In this document: one piece after another, positions 1 through 13,199 of the stretch | Position numbering within the stretch: position 1 is the stretch's first letter | How the letters are laid out: every line of letters starts with the position of its first letter | Assembly (NCBI RefSeq): GCF_003369915.1 | Contig: NC_046673.1 | Location: 15,856,001-15,920,000, forward strand | Reading direction: 5' to 3' | Source of the DNA: Drosophila miranda | Lineage: Eukaryota > Arthropoda > Insecta > Diptera > Drosophilidae | DNA length: 64,000 nt | Notes under the pieces: model-generated | The model's input: the letters and a program-made list of their open reading frames with translations, nothing else | What the model was told of the DNA's origin: nothing | Databases searched by the model: none | Position numbers and translations under genes: made by a program

Positions 1-1502
1 CTTATATGGTTGATATATAAGCTCCCCACCACACAACCTCTGTATACTGGCGCTCTTCTGGTGGCCCAAGATATTGTACTTTATGTACAGCCACCAGAAC
101 CAGCACCAGCAGGAGCAGGAGCAGCGGCAGCAGCACAAGAGGGTGGTTCTGTAGGGGTGGAGCAGGCCAAAAAGAGATAACGAACTAACTAACTAACTAA
201 CGGTGAAATCAAAATCAAGCAGGCAAAAACGCTGCCACCGATTAGGGGCGCAAGGGGGGGGTTGTTTATGCCAAAGCGAAAGAGGGTTCGGTGAGAAATT
301 CACAAAAAGAGTAGGGAAAGAAGGGGAATAGGCATCCCAAGAGAGTGAGCGAGAGAGAGAGAGAGAGAAAGGGGGTGTGGGATTGGGAAGCTCACTTCCC
401 TTGCAAAAAGTAAAGAAAGACGGGTGTACAGGATCCATCCACAGATTCTCATCCAGAACACAGTTTTCGTGCTCTCTGAACTCTCACTAGTGGCCCTCTA
501 GGGGAACCAACCCCCTCCTCTTCTAAGGATGATTCCATTTGGCAACAAATTTCTCCATTTTCCAATGGGGTCTCAAACATTTTCCTTGTCCTGGATTTCC
601 CTTTGTTTCGGATTAATCGAGAGACTATGGCAATTAGAGCAAAATTTGATTGGGGAGGGGGCCGCTGGGGGCCGCTTCCTTCTGCACATTTTCCCTAATG
701 GAAAGTTTTGAGGAGTAAAAATTCTTCAATGCTTCTGTGGATTAAAGTGCTGCTGCAATAAAGTGCTTTAATGGGCTGAACATATCCGTAAGTGGGGAAT
801 TCCTATTCCCCTCAAAACTATAGAAAACATTTCGCATTCTTTGGCACCTTTTAGGCCCCAATAATAACTTGAAAACAGAAGACAGCTTTTTGTCCGAAAT
901 TAACAAAGATTCCGCGAAATTCAAGCAAAAACAAAAAGACAAAAAACAAACCTTAAACAAACAAAAACAAGAGATATATAAAAACAAATCAAATGAAAAA
1001 TGAGCAGATTTTCTTTATTATTGCTATTATTATTATTTGGTATTATTCTTATGCTTACAGTCTGCTGTTTATTGTTTTAATTTGTGTTGTGTTGTGTGTG
1101 TGTGTGTTTTCTGCTGGCTTTTTGGGTAATTTGTTGATTAAAACAACAGCAAAAATTCAGGGTAAGGTCTCACCTGTCCTCCGTCTCCGTCCTCCGTCTC
1201 CGTCCGGTCCGTCTGTCCGTCTGTGTTTTTGCCTCTGCTTTGTATTTGTTGCTGCTGCTGTTGCTGCCGTTTCAGGCATTAAGCATTTTGAGTTTTCAAT
1301 TCATTTGACTTTTCATTGCAAATGCCAGGGTATTATCCACACGCTTTTAAATTAATTAAATGCAGGCAACAGCAGAGAGAGAGAGCCAACAGCAAAGGCA
1401 AAGGCAGCGCAGAGGCCAGTGGCAGTGGCAGAGGCAGAGGCAGAGGCAGAGGCAGTGGCAAGCGGCAGCTTAAAGGCAAATGAGGTAGAAAGGGAGGTGG
1501 AT

Positions 1503-1537
1503 GGTTGGTTGGTTGGTTGGTTGGTTGGTTGGTTGGT
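1503..1537. repeat. (GGTT)n microsatellite
   Basis: An almost perfect run of the tetranucleotide GGTT, about nine units. It follows a purine-rich stretch with repeated GGCAGA and GGCAGT units at about 1420-1460. Confidence 0.9.
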
Positions 1538-3660
1538 AGGGATGTAGGCAGCGCTACTTAGAGGCACAGAGCTACAGGGGTGAGGGAGGCATCATCAGCA
1601 GCAGCAAGAGGCAAGGCCGAAGCCTGCGATACCCTCACAGATACGCATATCATAGATCCATTTACTTATAGATACTTATGGAAACGATCTGGCAGAGAGG
1701 AGCTCTCAATTCCCAGCCGAATCCTCAATAATCATATGAGTTCCCTGTGTCACATTCAATAAATTGGAACTTCTATAGTTCCGAAACCAAACTAGAAGTG
1801 AAATCGTGAGATTAAGTCCGAAAACGGAGTCTCTGGGGCCGTGGGCAGTGGGCAGAGGGTTGCTTAAAAATCGAACCCCTATACCGCTTTGGCAAAGAAC
1901 AATGGCACTACCCCTACCCCTACCCCTACTGCTTGCCACTGCTACTGACACTGCCCCGTGGATAAGTGATATGCTAATTGGCATATGCCCAATTAAACGC
2001 TGTGGCAACACCATAGCAACCATGCAACCAGCGAAATGCAGAAACCAAAACAATCAGCAGGAGCTGCAGCGACAGGACAGGATGCTTTAATTTCCCATGA
2101 TACGCGTACATGCAGTTCCAACTTAAAGTACGATCAGAGTGCCAATCGGAAGACGTGCAGGCACACCCACACGAGTATCCTTGAAGACCTTTGCCTCCTG
2201 GACGCACACCTTTGATAGGATTCAGTAATTACAGCAGCTGTTGCAACTGGAGAAACACAATCTGCAGTAAGTACATATAGGACAGCAGCATTAGGATGAC
2301 AAAGTCGCAAGAACAATGGGGGAAATGGGGGTGGCAAACGCAACCGCAGGGGAAGCTTCTTACAGATGGATCCATAACGACAGCATCAATACACAAGAAG
2401 GTACCTTGCTGCTTTGAAGGCAGGGAACAATCCCTACTCTTCAAGGAGCAATCAGGAGGAGCTTTCAGAAGAATGAAAGGAAAAAACTCACAGCTGAAGC
2501 AGCAGCTCCATTAGTTACATTACACGGCAACAAAGAAGGATAAGGCAGCAACAACAGCCGCACGGGACTGAATAAAGATGCAACAACAGGAGCAAGACCC
2601 CCCACGAGAACAACAGGAGCCTACAGGAGAGAGGGCGTCTGCTATAGTTTGTATACCAGCTGCACTTCCGACCAACATATGAGCCCATATTAGCCACAAA
2701 TAGAAGAAGCCATAGCAGTACGCAACAGAAACTGAGGTGCCTCTGCCGCTGTTAAGAGCTGCAGAATTAATTGCGGCAATACCAAGAGATAGGGGATATA
2801 CTTTGGAAAGACCTACAGCTCTTGTTTAGGTTTTTTGGCAACACCAAGACCTGTCAAGAGGCTACAAAAAATAACATTTCCAAGCCCCAAGCAACAACTT
2901 GAACATGTTGCAACACCAGCAGCCACAGCTGCCACCATCAGGTACAAAGAAAATAAAACTCAAATCAGAAACAATTACCGTAGCAGGGCTTGGCAGGGGG
3001 AACTTACCCACTGATTAGATCGGGGTAACTAATTTGGGAGGAAGTGCTCTTCTCGATTCTCCATTTGATACGCAACATTTGCTGGCGGCGGTGTATCGTT
3101 GTGGCAGCGGGCGGATGGGAGGATGGGAGGATGGGATGATGTCATGGGTTAAGGCATGCTGCAGGATGCCGCGTTGCTAGGTGTTGGCATTAACATTAAC
3201 CCAGGAGCAGCAGGAGCGGCAGGAGCAGCATCAGCCCATCATTTAGCCATAATCAAAGCAATCACCCGCAACAGATGGACGGGGGGAGTGGATGGGCTGC
3301 GGGCTAACGGTCGAGTGCTGAGGGGGAGGCATGTGGCATGGGCTGGTTGGCATGGGCTGTGGCCTGGGTGGGTGGGGGGCAGGGCAGGGCAGAGTTAAGT
3401 CAAAATGTTAATGTTCCTGTTTCATGATTCAAGTTAAATGCATATGTCAACATTTTGTGGCATTTTCTCGGATTTTACATCTTGCGATAGCAGAGGGCGG
3501 GGATGGATGAGCCACAGGGCTGCCCCTGTGAGGGGGAGATAGATGGATAGATTATGCCTCAGGGCAGTGATTGAGGAGGAGTGAGGAGAGCAGATTTAAT
3601 TAATGTAATTTTTCATCATGTTACGAATTAATAGGCAATGAAGAGACTTTACCGATCATT

Positions 3661-3703
3661 TATCGATAAAATACGGCCATCGATAAACCGATTTTAAATC
3701 GAT
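3661..3703. promoter_or_regulatory. Cluster of three ATCGAT (DRE-like) sites
   Basis: Three ATCGAT cores lie within 42 bp, at 3662, 3679 and 3698. The first sits in a perfect TATCGATA palindrome at 3661-3668, the binding site of DREF in Drosophila. Such sites usually mark housekeeping promoters or boundary elements (BEAF-32 binds overlapping CGATA motifs). No gene is visible beside it, so the role is inferred from the motif only. Confidence 0.35.
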
Positions 3704-5317
3704 TTCAAAATAAATACTAACTGATTATCCATTTCCCCAGTTTATAATGGTTAATGAAGCCTCCTTCTTTGGGGTTTCTAATGATCAACCGAATGATTCA
3801 CGATCATCAGCCGCCATTTTGTGATGCTTCGAAGGACAGGCAGTCGGGCAGTCAGGCTGCGGACTATATTGAATTACCAGATATTGCCTAATTGAAATGT
3901 TTGCTCTATTTTGGCCTCAAATAGTTTTTGACACTCTGTCGGCTTCCATTTCCATTTCCATTGGCATTGCCATTCCAATCCATTCCCGTAGATTGCTTAT
4001 CGCGCCTAAGTGAGAAATGTCAATGCAAGGATTGTACCCGTGTACCCAGACAATAGCATCCGAGGAGCAGACCGATCATTATTAAATATACATATACATA
4101 TACGAGGGTTCATTTGTGTTTTTGCCCAACAATGGGACCAAAAATGATCCCAATATCGATCGTGTCGCCATCGGCAGCACACAAAATATCAACACAAAGC
4201 CGAAGGAGAAGGAGGAGGAGGAGGATCAGGGGCCAGTCGGCAGTCAGAGACAGAGGCAATGGCGAAAGGCAGGCCAGGCAGATGAGTAGATGGGTTCTGA
4301 GTGCATTTCTACGTGTGTGTGTGTGTGTTGTTTGAAAGCCGATCGCTTGATTGACAGTACCTCTCCGCTTCGCTTCGCTCCGCTCTAGACTGCGACTGAG
4401 CAGCAGGGCAATCAGGGAATCAGGCGGATCAGAAATTGGAACTATCGACTATCATCGACAGCCACAGCCCTCCAGACAAAAGGAGAAACTCTTGCCACGG
4501 GTGTTGATTGGCTTCGATAACGCACAGGCAGGAGGGGAGCCACCGAGAGAGTGAGAGGCGGTGAGGCGAGGGGCAATCTGTCATACGATCCTTGAACTGG
4601 AACCGGACCATAGGACGAGTGCTAATGCCTTGCTAATGATCGAACACATAAGCGTCTTTGAATCAAATCCAAAATGGAACAGTACACAAATAAACTGCAG
4701 ATATCTGGATTCATTATTCACATATGTAGTTTTTCCAATGATTGCCCAAGGGAAAGGTGTTCTCCCAACACTCAGAGAGTGTTCGGCTATTAAATTCAAG
4801 CTTCTTTTATAAGAAATATATTTATTTTAACTAGGAAATATATTTATATTTTTTATAATTTCCACTATCAATGCAGATCTATTAATCGATTCGCAGGGCT
4901 CTTTTCTCGGTCAAATCTTCAAAAAAATTCTTTGCAAGAACTTTTAGTTTTTCATACTTTTACCCTTACTATAAATATACATATATATGTTTTTTTTGAT
5001 AACGATTATCTCTATATTGCAACAAATTTCAAAAATAATCTATAAACAAGATTCTACAATTTTCCCAACGTTTAAGTAAAAAATTGGAAAAATTCTCTTT
5101 AGAACTGGGTGTTATTCTCTCCTGAAATGGGAAATTTTGATACAATTTTGTTCTTGCTACCGGAGCGTACTTGTGGCTCTCTCTCTCTCCTCTAAGTATG
5201 TCTCCAATTAGCGGGTACCCCCCAGGTGCGGAACCTACTACCCACCTCGAGAGGGGCGGCGGCGAAGAAGCACTTGCTTTTGGGGCTTTAACACTTGGCA
5301 TCTGGCCAAGAGCCTGG

Positions 5318-5356
5318 GCTGGGGCCTGGGCCTGGGCCTGGGCCTGGGCTTGGGCC
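5318..5356. repeat. (GGGCCT)n hexanucleotide repeat
   Basis: About six imperfect copies of GGGCCT/GGGGCT. All frames through it stay open and give low-complexity peptides on both strands, which I do not regard as genes. Confidence 0.85.
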
Positions 5357-8300
5357 ACGGGTATCTGGTGACAACAGCAGCAGCGGCCAATGGTCCAATG
5401 GTCTCTCTGGGACGAAGATGGCCAACAACAAAGGGGTGGACAGGTGGACAGCGAGTGCGGAGAGTGTGGTGTGTGGTGGGGGTCGGGCGTCGGGGGTTAC
5501 CGCGGGGAGGGATGTTATAATGTTGCTGTAACTATGGATGTGAGGCGTGGGTAGGCGGGAGGAGGGAGGAGGGTTGGAAACGTCAACATAAGCAGGCAAG
5601 GTATTATTTTTAAGCTCTTCCTTCATTGTCTGCCCGCCCAGACAACGACAACGACAACGAAGACCAAGATAAAGACAAGAGAGTAAGAGACGAACGAGGG
5701 GGCAAGAGAAGGGGACGCTTGGCCAAGACGGAGCAGGGGGAAAACAAGAAGAAAGGGAAGGGGATGAAGATGGAGGTGGGGTGGGGGATGGGGAAGAAGA
5801 TGTTAACGTTGACGTTTGGATCGAACTAAATAAATGTATTTACTTGTATTTTGTGGCCCTATGGGCAGGGACCAGAACAGAGAGGGATGAGGAGGGCTTC
5901 AAGAGAGCGAGAGAGAGAGAGTGAGAGAGGGGATGGAGAGTGGGTGAGAGAGAGGGGTTGTGGGTGAAAGAGTCCCAACTGTAATTTAAAACCCTCCTCG
6001 CGGACCCCCCAACAGCCAACAGTGGAAGTTGAATTAAAAAACACACAAATGCCACAAAAGACAAAAGACGGAGACAGATAGAGATGGAGATAGAGATAGA
6101 GATATAGGAGCCCACACTAAAAAAGAGATGGTTATATTTGTAGATATGACAGATACAAAGATAAAGAGAGAGCGAGAGAGCACAGATAGAGATAGGGAGA
6201 AAAGAAGAACAAACGAAATGCCAAGAAATATGTCAATGAATTCCAAATGCCCTGACAACCGAAAGGGGCTACCACCGCGGACAAGGGGGGGAGGGGGGCG
6301 GCAATGGGGAGCAAAAGAGAGGTGGCCATAGAGGACTTAGTGCGGTCCAAGTCCAGGCCAATGGAATGAACCTCTGGCCACAGGGAACGAACGCGAGCGC
6401 TGAGCGTTCGGCGGAACGTGGGACGCCGTCACATTGATGGACAGCGAGCCCGGCCGGACATAGAGAGCGGAGGAGAGCCGGAGGAGGGACGGCGCAAGCC
6501 GGGAGTCGGGAGTTGGAGACGACGACGGCGACGACGACGACGGCGACGGAGGGCAGCAGCTTAAGCTGGACCTGGGTCCGAGCTCTGATTCCAATGATGA
6601 CGCTGACGCTGTGGCCCCCGTTCGAGGGATACCCTAACTCGAAGTCCACACGGCCTACTGACTCCTCCAGATGCCTAGCAGAATATTCCGATTAAATTAT
6701 AGATTTCAGAGAATATAAGACAAGGATTCAGCAGGGATTTGTTGGGACTAAAGACTTAAAGAACCATTCATCGATCTGACTGGAGTGGAGTTTATTTGAC
6801 CCCGATTTCAACGGGGTGCTTATAGGGTGGTGGATTCCATAGGTAATTTGAATTCTAGAGGTACTCGAACCTCTTCCGGTTCTCATCTTTCCATAACCCT
6901 TTCAGAGCTAACGCCGGACGGACAATCTGAAAGGGAACGTATTCCTAAGTGGTGGCCGTAGGGCAACCAGAGTGCGGCTTGGGGCCTCCGGTAAGAATTC
7001 TTTCTTGTTGCCTTACCCGAGTTTTGATGAGGAAAAATGTGTGCTCTAATTGACAGTTTTTAGATTTTAATCTTTGGCCCACAGCAGCAACAGCAGCAAC
7101 AGCAGCAACAGCAACGGAATGAAGAGAGAGAATTTGACTCCTCGCTAATGCATTTTCAGCGTTTTTGGACGCCCATGCGATGGCGATGGCGATGGCGATG
7201 GGAGCAGCTTATGGCCACCAACAATGACATGTGTGCTGCTGGGCCGCGCTTAGCGGTGTGGGATGGATGGGGATGGGGATGGGGATGGGCGCATACGAGT
7301 CTGACTGGGAGTCTGTCTCTGTCTCTGAGCGTATTCATATATTCATTCATGCATCGCATATGCTCTTTGTCAATTAAGCAATCAGCAGGAAGTTTGCTGC
7401 GCACTTTGCCTTATCATCTCTCCCTGCCTCTCTCTCTTTCTGCAACCTCTGGCTTCATCGGGAAAGAATCGAATCTTTTGGTACCCTTGAAAATCCAGGC
7501 AGAGGAGCGCTGCTGTATTAACTTTGAATAAGCATATACTGGTACAGTAAATCTACGAAAATATAAGACAAATTGCATCCAAAAGCCCCCACAATCGATC
7601 TCACAAAAGAACACCCATATCAAGCTATCAATAATTGCGGTAGATCTGGTTTTTGTTTAAGGGAAAGTGTACCTTACCTTAGTACCTAATGAGCTTCCTT
7701 CAAGGCGATGCAATGGCAAACATCCGCTGAAGCTCATAATACCCACACGGTCATCGAAGGGTATGAAAATCACATCATCAAAAGCCTTCGAAGTCCACCG
7801 CCTTTGCCTCTGCCTCCCGCCTCCCGCCTCCTGCTTCCTGCCCCCCTGCCTCATTCAATGCCTTTGACACTTGACGTTTGTCGTTTGTCGGCGGGCGATT
7901 TTCATTTTCGCAGCACTGGGCAGAATGGGGAGCGAAATGAAAAGAATGTTGAGCCGCATATTAAATACCACCGCCTGAGCTCAAGTGTCAACAGAGCGGT
8001 ACGACTCCGACTCCGTCTCCCAATTCCGACGACTCTGGGACTCCGTCATCGCCTCACCTCGCCTCACCTCACCCCGTACCCTCACCCTTTGCCGTACCCT
8101 TTACCGTTCTGGTCTGGTTCCCTGATCAGGCAATAAACGGATAGGGCGGGCAATGGGTAAACCGTAAACCGGTGACCGGGGACTCGGACCGCCCGCAGCG
8201 TAATTGAATATTTGGAGTGTAAAAACCGCACCCGGCAGGCAGGCTACGGCTATGGCTATGATGGGCTGGGCCTGAGCCATAACAGAAACTGGGAGATCGT

Positions 8301-10592
8301 GAAAGATACTGCTTGAAAGAGGTGTCGACCAATCTCTAGAGTTATCGAGAACATATCTAGGCGGTATATAATTGAAAGTCTATACTTTAAACTTTAAGTC
8401 CTGCTATAGATGGATCTCCAACAATAACGATTAGAATCGCTACTTCAAGCGATAGCCTGCACAATTCTATCATCTGTTATCGAAAGCTTTATCCATCTTC
8501 TTTGAGGAAAGGGTATTCATGAGAGGGGGATATGAGAATTGAGTGAATGAAATGACTTTTTGCACGCATGTGGGTGAGTGGCTCTGGCCTCTATAGTGGG
8601 GGCGGCGTTGAATGGATGGGGAGGAGTCAAGTCAGTTGATTATTAAAAAACACAAGTACAATAAAAATATAATAATAATAAGCAGCATAATGACGGGCTC
8701 AATAACCAAACGACTCGCACAAAAGGAGGCGACACAAAATCATGCAAAAAAGGGAGCAGAGTGTAAGAGTGGAAAAAAGAAAAGTTACTCCACGTTGAAG
8801 GAGCAAGAAGGAGCAGCAGCAAAAAGGATATAATGGGAAACGAGTGCAAGTGGAGAGTCAAGCAGCAGCAGCAGCCAAAGGAGAACGACAGTGGAGGGGT
8901 AGCCAGGACTCAGGCCCTGCCGTCAAGTAGGGTTGCCAACAACTCATGAATTGCTCATTTAGATTCCAGAGATGCCACTCGAACGGCCACTCGAGCAGCA
9001 AGCGACGAGCTTTGTTCGTTAGTTACGTGCCAAAGGACCGGCAAAGGAACGATCTGGCGGGTATGTACGGACCCGCTGTCTACCCTTTAGGTACTATGTA
9101 AATCCCAGGCAGAAACCATACCATAAGATAAAGATGAAGAGTTAAAGAAATGGAACATCAATTATCTCACCAAAACCTATCAATATGCCATAAATCAAGC
9201 AACAATTTCTCATCTAATGGCTGGCTGCAGATCTACATATATACCCAAAAGTCTGCTCCCTTCAAAGGGTATCGGAAACAAGGACAATTGTACACCATGT
9301 CGAGTGGTCGCCGAGTCGCCCGCGTTGGAAAACAATGCCAAACAATTGACAAAGACCATACACAGATATAATATACACTTATATATATATATATATTCTT
9401 TATATGTGAATAAGATATACGACACAAGTGGGCGTGGCAGCGTGGCAGCGCGGCAGCGAATGGGAGCAAGTGGCACCTGTGTGTTCTCCTCCAGCTTCCT
9501 TCACAGAGTGATACTCGTATTTACCTTTGGCATTTGGCAGCGACTTTCTTCTTCCCTCTGTTCTTTTTCCCGTTTTTCGGGTTTTGGGTTGCAGTTTGCC
9601 CAAGAGCTTAAGGCCCTCTCCACAGAATTACAGTACGAGGCCTGGCATTTGCCGCATTTATCAGAGAGATAGCGCTCACATCACGAATCACGACCAGACA
9701 TGCCCAGCAGATCAATGGCGGACGAGCGGATGGGTGGATGGGTGGATGGGCGGAGGATTAGGCCAGACGCTGCCTTAATGCGATAAGCGATTAAGCCACC
9801 GATCATCGCCGCGAGGCTGAGGATGAGCAAAGGATTAGGCGGAAGTCCTGGCGGATCTACTACGATCGTTGCGGGAACACAAAACCCTCGAATCTCGCAG
9901 GTGGCTCAATGCCTGGATTATGATTAATAGGTAGCCCATTTGGGCTTTATTAAAGGTTCTCTAAGCCAAGATCCAGCCTTGAGCTGAGGGCTGACTGATC
10001 CTCAAACAGATCTTCAGATTTTCAGTGCCATCATAGGTGTCTTGAAGCCAAACCCATGCTTCCAACTTTCGAAGGGAAGCTTCCAGTTCCCAGCTACCAG
10101 CTCCCAGCTCCCACATTTTCCATTAGCAGATCGATTGATGGGGACGGAACAGTGCATTGGCCCCCGGCGGCTAATTGCTCAGCCATTGTCCAAACAATGA
10201 CGCAGTCGAAAAAAGGAAAACCCGCTGAGCACTCGATTTAATTAGCGCACTAATGACCGCAGATCGATCGCAGGCCACAAAAAATTTGATCGGTGATCGA
10301 GAGCCGCTAATTTGATGGGCAGCCAGAGGAGGAGGCATGAAAAGCAAGCAAGTCATGGCATTAATTGCGTAGAAGAGAACCCAAAAGAGAAGCTAAAATA
10401 TGGCTATCATCATACTATTGGCTAATCGAGAATAATTGCCTGATGATGCTTGTCACTGCCGCCGCGGAGACGCGACTATTCCGTATGTCAAAGGGATGAC
10501 AGCGTCAGCGGAAATACCAGAAATTTGTCAAAGGTATTAAATTAAAAAGGTATAAATTTGGTATTTGGTATAGATTCGGGGTGTGGAGGTGT

Positions 10593-11022
10593 TTGATACC
10601 CTGGCAGATGGACCCCGATTGGCAGATCGAACGCAGAGCTCCCGGCGGAGGTGCACTGCCGCATGACGCGTGGTATGGTACGCAGAAGGTGTTTAAGGGA
10701 GCACCCGATTGGAGAGTCGTAACGATTGATACCCTAGCAGATCGAACGCAGAGCTCCCAGCGGAGGTGCACTGCCGCATGACGCGTGGCATGGTACGCAG
10801 ATGGTGATTAAGGGAGCACCCGATTGGAGAGTCGTAACGATTGATACCCTAGCAGATCGAACGCAGAGCTCCCGGCGGAGGTGCACTGCCGCATGACGCG
10901 TGGTATGGTACGCAGAAGGTGTTTAAGGGAGCACCCGATTGGAGAGTCGTAACGATTGATACCCTAGCAGATCGAACGCAGAGCTCCCGGCGGAGGTGCA
11001 CTGCCGCATGACGCGTGGTACG
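10593..11022. repeat. 115-bp tandem repeat (minisatellite), about 4 copies
   Basis: Units begin with ATCGAACGCAGAGCTCCC at 10626, 10741, 10856 and 10971, an exact 115-bp period. A diverged half-unit leads in from about 10593, and the fourth copy breaks off after about 52 bp. Copies 1 and 3 are identical as read by eye; copy 2 differs at about four positions. Each unit carries the palindrome ACGCGT. As 115 is not divisible by 3, any frame shifts from unit to unit, so the array is not a coding repeat. Confidence 0.93.
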
Positions 11023-11336
11023 ATCGACTGATGCATATTTTGGATATATTTCTCTGTAAATCACTCTTTGCGTTACAAACATCTGGTTAAAAACATAATT
11101 CTCTCTACAAGACTACAAAAAAAGAGAAATAAATCCCTATCTCTCTCTCTCTCTCACTCTCTTGCTCTTTCTCTGTGCTTCTGTGTGCCGTCTCTCTTTT
11201 GTGTGGATGTAAACACGGGGCTGGCGGAACAATAACTGTTGACAGCTCGTAAATTAATAATTTTGCACAGGAGCACAGCTAACTAGAGAGAGACAGAGAG
11301 AGGAGAAAGAGAGAAATGAGCAACAACAAGCTGGGT

Positions 11337-11378
11337 CAGGGGCAGGGGCAGGGGCAGGGGCAGGGGCAGGGGCAGGGG
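11337..11378. repeat. (GGGGCA)n hexanucleotide repeat
   Basis: About seven perfect GGGGCA units. The repeated four-G runs on the plus strand could form a G-quadruplex. Confidence 0.9.
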
Positions 11379-12763
11379 TGCAAATTAGCCGCGTTTCCGC
11401 CTCGATCTATCGATCCTGCCAAACAAATAGGAAAAACTCTGACGAGGGCGTCCCTCTGACACTTTGACTTCCTGTGGCCTTTTTTCCCATCCCCCCGCCC
11501 TCTTCCCCGCTGCCCTGGTGCTCCTGGCACGCCTTTGTGCTCGGCATTCTTCTGTCTCGCTTTTGTATATTAATTGCACTGCCCCCCCGCCTCCTGCCCG
11601 CTGCCTCCTCGACGATGTTTGGGTCCAAACAAATTCAAATAGAAATCAAAACAAGATTTCGATATGCCCGTCACTGTCTGGCCGCTGGATGCCCTTCCTT
11701 CTTCCTTCTTCCTTAGATATATATATGGATCAAGGAGTTCTGTTTTGAAAGGTGCCGCCGACAAAGGCAGCAAAAAGGGAATCGGAATCGGAACTCTGGT
11801 ATTCCTCAATTGTTCCATTCTATCCACTGCCGAATTGTGCAAATTGTTTCACTCTTCCAATTGATCTATAATGAAGTAGCTGCTCGGCTATTACCCGTAA
11901 TGGGGCATGCAAATTGCCGGAACATCCGCTGTTGATCCTTGGGATGGGACCGGGAAATCGGTTTGAACTTTGCACCGAGGCAATTATGGCTGGAGCTGTT
12001 CCCAGACAGGCACTTCTTCAAAGGATCTTACGATCTATGTACAAGGACTGCCCTTTGAGACCGTATCCTTGGCTATTTTTGGGATCTTTGGGCATTGAAG
12101 GGACCAAGAAACATGACCAGTTGGCCTTCAAGAAGACACAGCATAGCATTTGACATTTGAGCCCAAAAACAATCGTTTCGCAAGAGTGGAAAAAGGGCTT
12201 TCCCTGGAGTTCAAAAGTGTTGGGTCAACATTAGGCTACGGACTTAAAAGGTAATCTACGGTCAAGGATTCGGTAGACGATCAAAATTGAGCTTCTAAAA
12301 CTAAAATTTCTTCAAAGGAAATTTCACAATTCATGTTTGAACGAATGAAAGAGTAAAGAAATTTGAATGGCATTCGAATGGCAGGTCCATCATTCGGTGA
12401 CAAAAACCCCACAAAGAGGGCCAGATGGCAGGATGTTACTGGTGGGGTCTTAACCGATTTCAAAGCACTTCCTTGCTATAAAAGACATACAGTTGATTGT
12501 TAAGGCAGTTTGGAAGAGTTTCCTATATTTAATGGCTCGAGGTGTTCCTTAATGTGCAAGTGGATGGCTGGCGTCTTGTGTTGAAGCCTGTTTTACTGGT
12601 TCTTTGGCTTTGTGTCTTTTGTCATCTTCTGGCTGCAGAGGTATGACATATGAACGTGTCGTTTTCCCTGTACATCATTTAAGACCTGCAATTTACGAAT
12701 GTTGTATACCACTGGTGCTATTCTGTGCCGAAGGGGTATTACCTTAAGTTTGTCGGATTTCTT

Positions 12764-13138
12764 CTAGTAGTTCATTTGCCTATGCTGGTACAGGTCCTGG
12801 ATATAACGGATGAACTCCAATGAGGCATTAATGCAGCTGACTACACACTTAATTTCCTTGCTCTGCCCCTCAGGTTCCATCAGCGCCAAGCAGCGTTCTT
12901 CCTGCTCCTTAAATATATCTCGAGCTCTCTTCATTCGGACCATGGTCTTGCAAAGGGCGTGCGGGCTGTCCTTGTACTCGCAAAACGATTCGGCCAAATT
13001 TTGAATAGACCCGTCCATTTTCCTATGTTCCTTTAGAATCTCGAGGGCTGCCGGTGATAAAGTCTGCTCCCCCTCTAGCTTGGCTAAGTCCCGACTGATA
13101 TCTGCATTTGCGTTCATTTTTTCACAAAAATCATCCAA
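12764..13138 (-). CDS. Uncharacterised 124-aa intronless protein
   Basis: A complete frame from ATG to TAA with no need for introns. The product is 124 residues, rich in charged residues (Glu, Lys, Arg) with several Cys and Met, and predicted mostly alpha-helical. It has no signal peptide or membrane segment. Its composition is not low-complexity, unlike the spurious frames around it, which is the main reason I accept it. I do not recognise the family; the size and helical nature would fit a small subunit of a larger complex, but that is speculation. It stands alone in gene-poor DNA, and the lack of introns would allow a retrogene origin. The ATG is the first in frame; a stop lies closely upstream. 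Confidence 0.6.
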   Translation of the reverse strand: MDDFCEKMNANADISRDLAKLEGEQTLSPAALEILKEHRKMDGSIQNLAESFCEYKDSPHALCKTMVRMKRARDIFKEQEERCLALMEPEGQSKEIKCVVSCINASLEFIRYIQDLYQHRQMNY

Positions 13139-13199
13139 AAATTGTAGCTCTATTTAGACTTTTACTCGAATGACTCGGACTTTTCACAAAGACTTTTCT

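Larger units (their letters stand above)
1..12700. other. Gene-free stretch with simple repeats
   Basis: I see no convincing coding exon in the first 12.7 kb. Open frames here are short, lack recognisable protein signatures and mostly translate simple repeats such as GA, GT, CAG and GGTT runs. The stretch could be intergenic or a long intron of a gene lying outside the window. It holds a (GGTT)n run near 1.5 kb, GGGCCT repeats near 5.3 kb, a cluster of ATCGAT sites near 3.68 kb, a minisatellite near 10.6-11.0 kb and a GGGGCA repeat at 11.34 kb, each listed separately. Confidence 0.6.
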
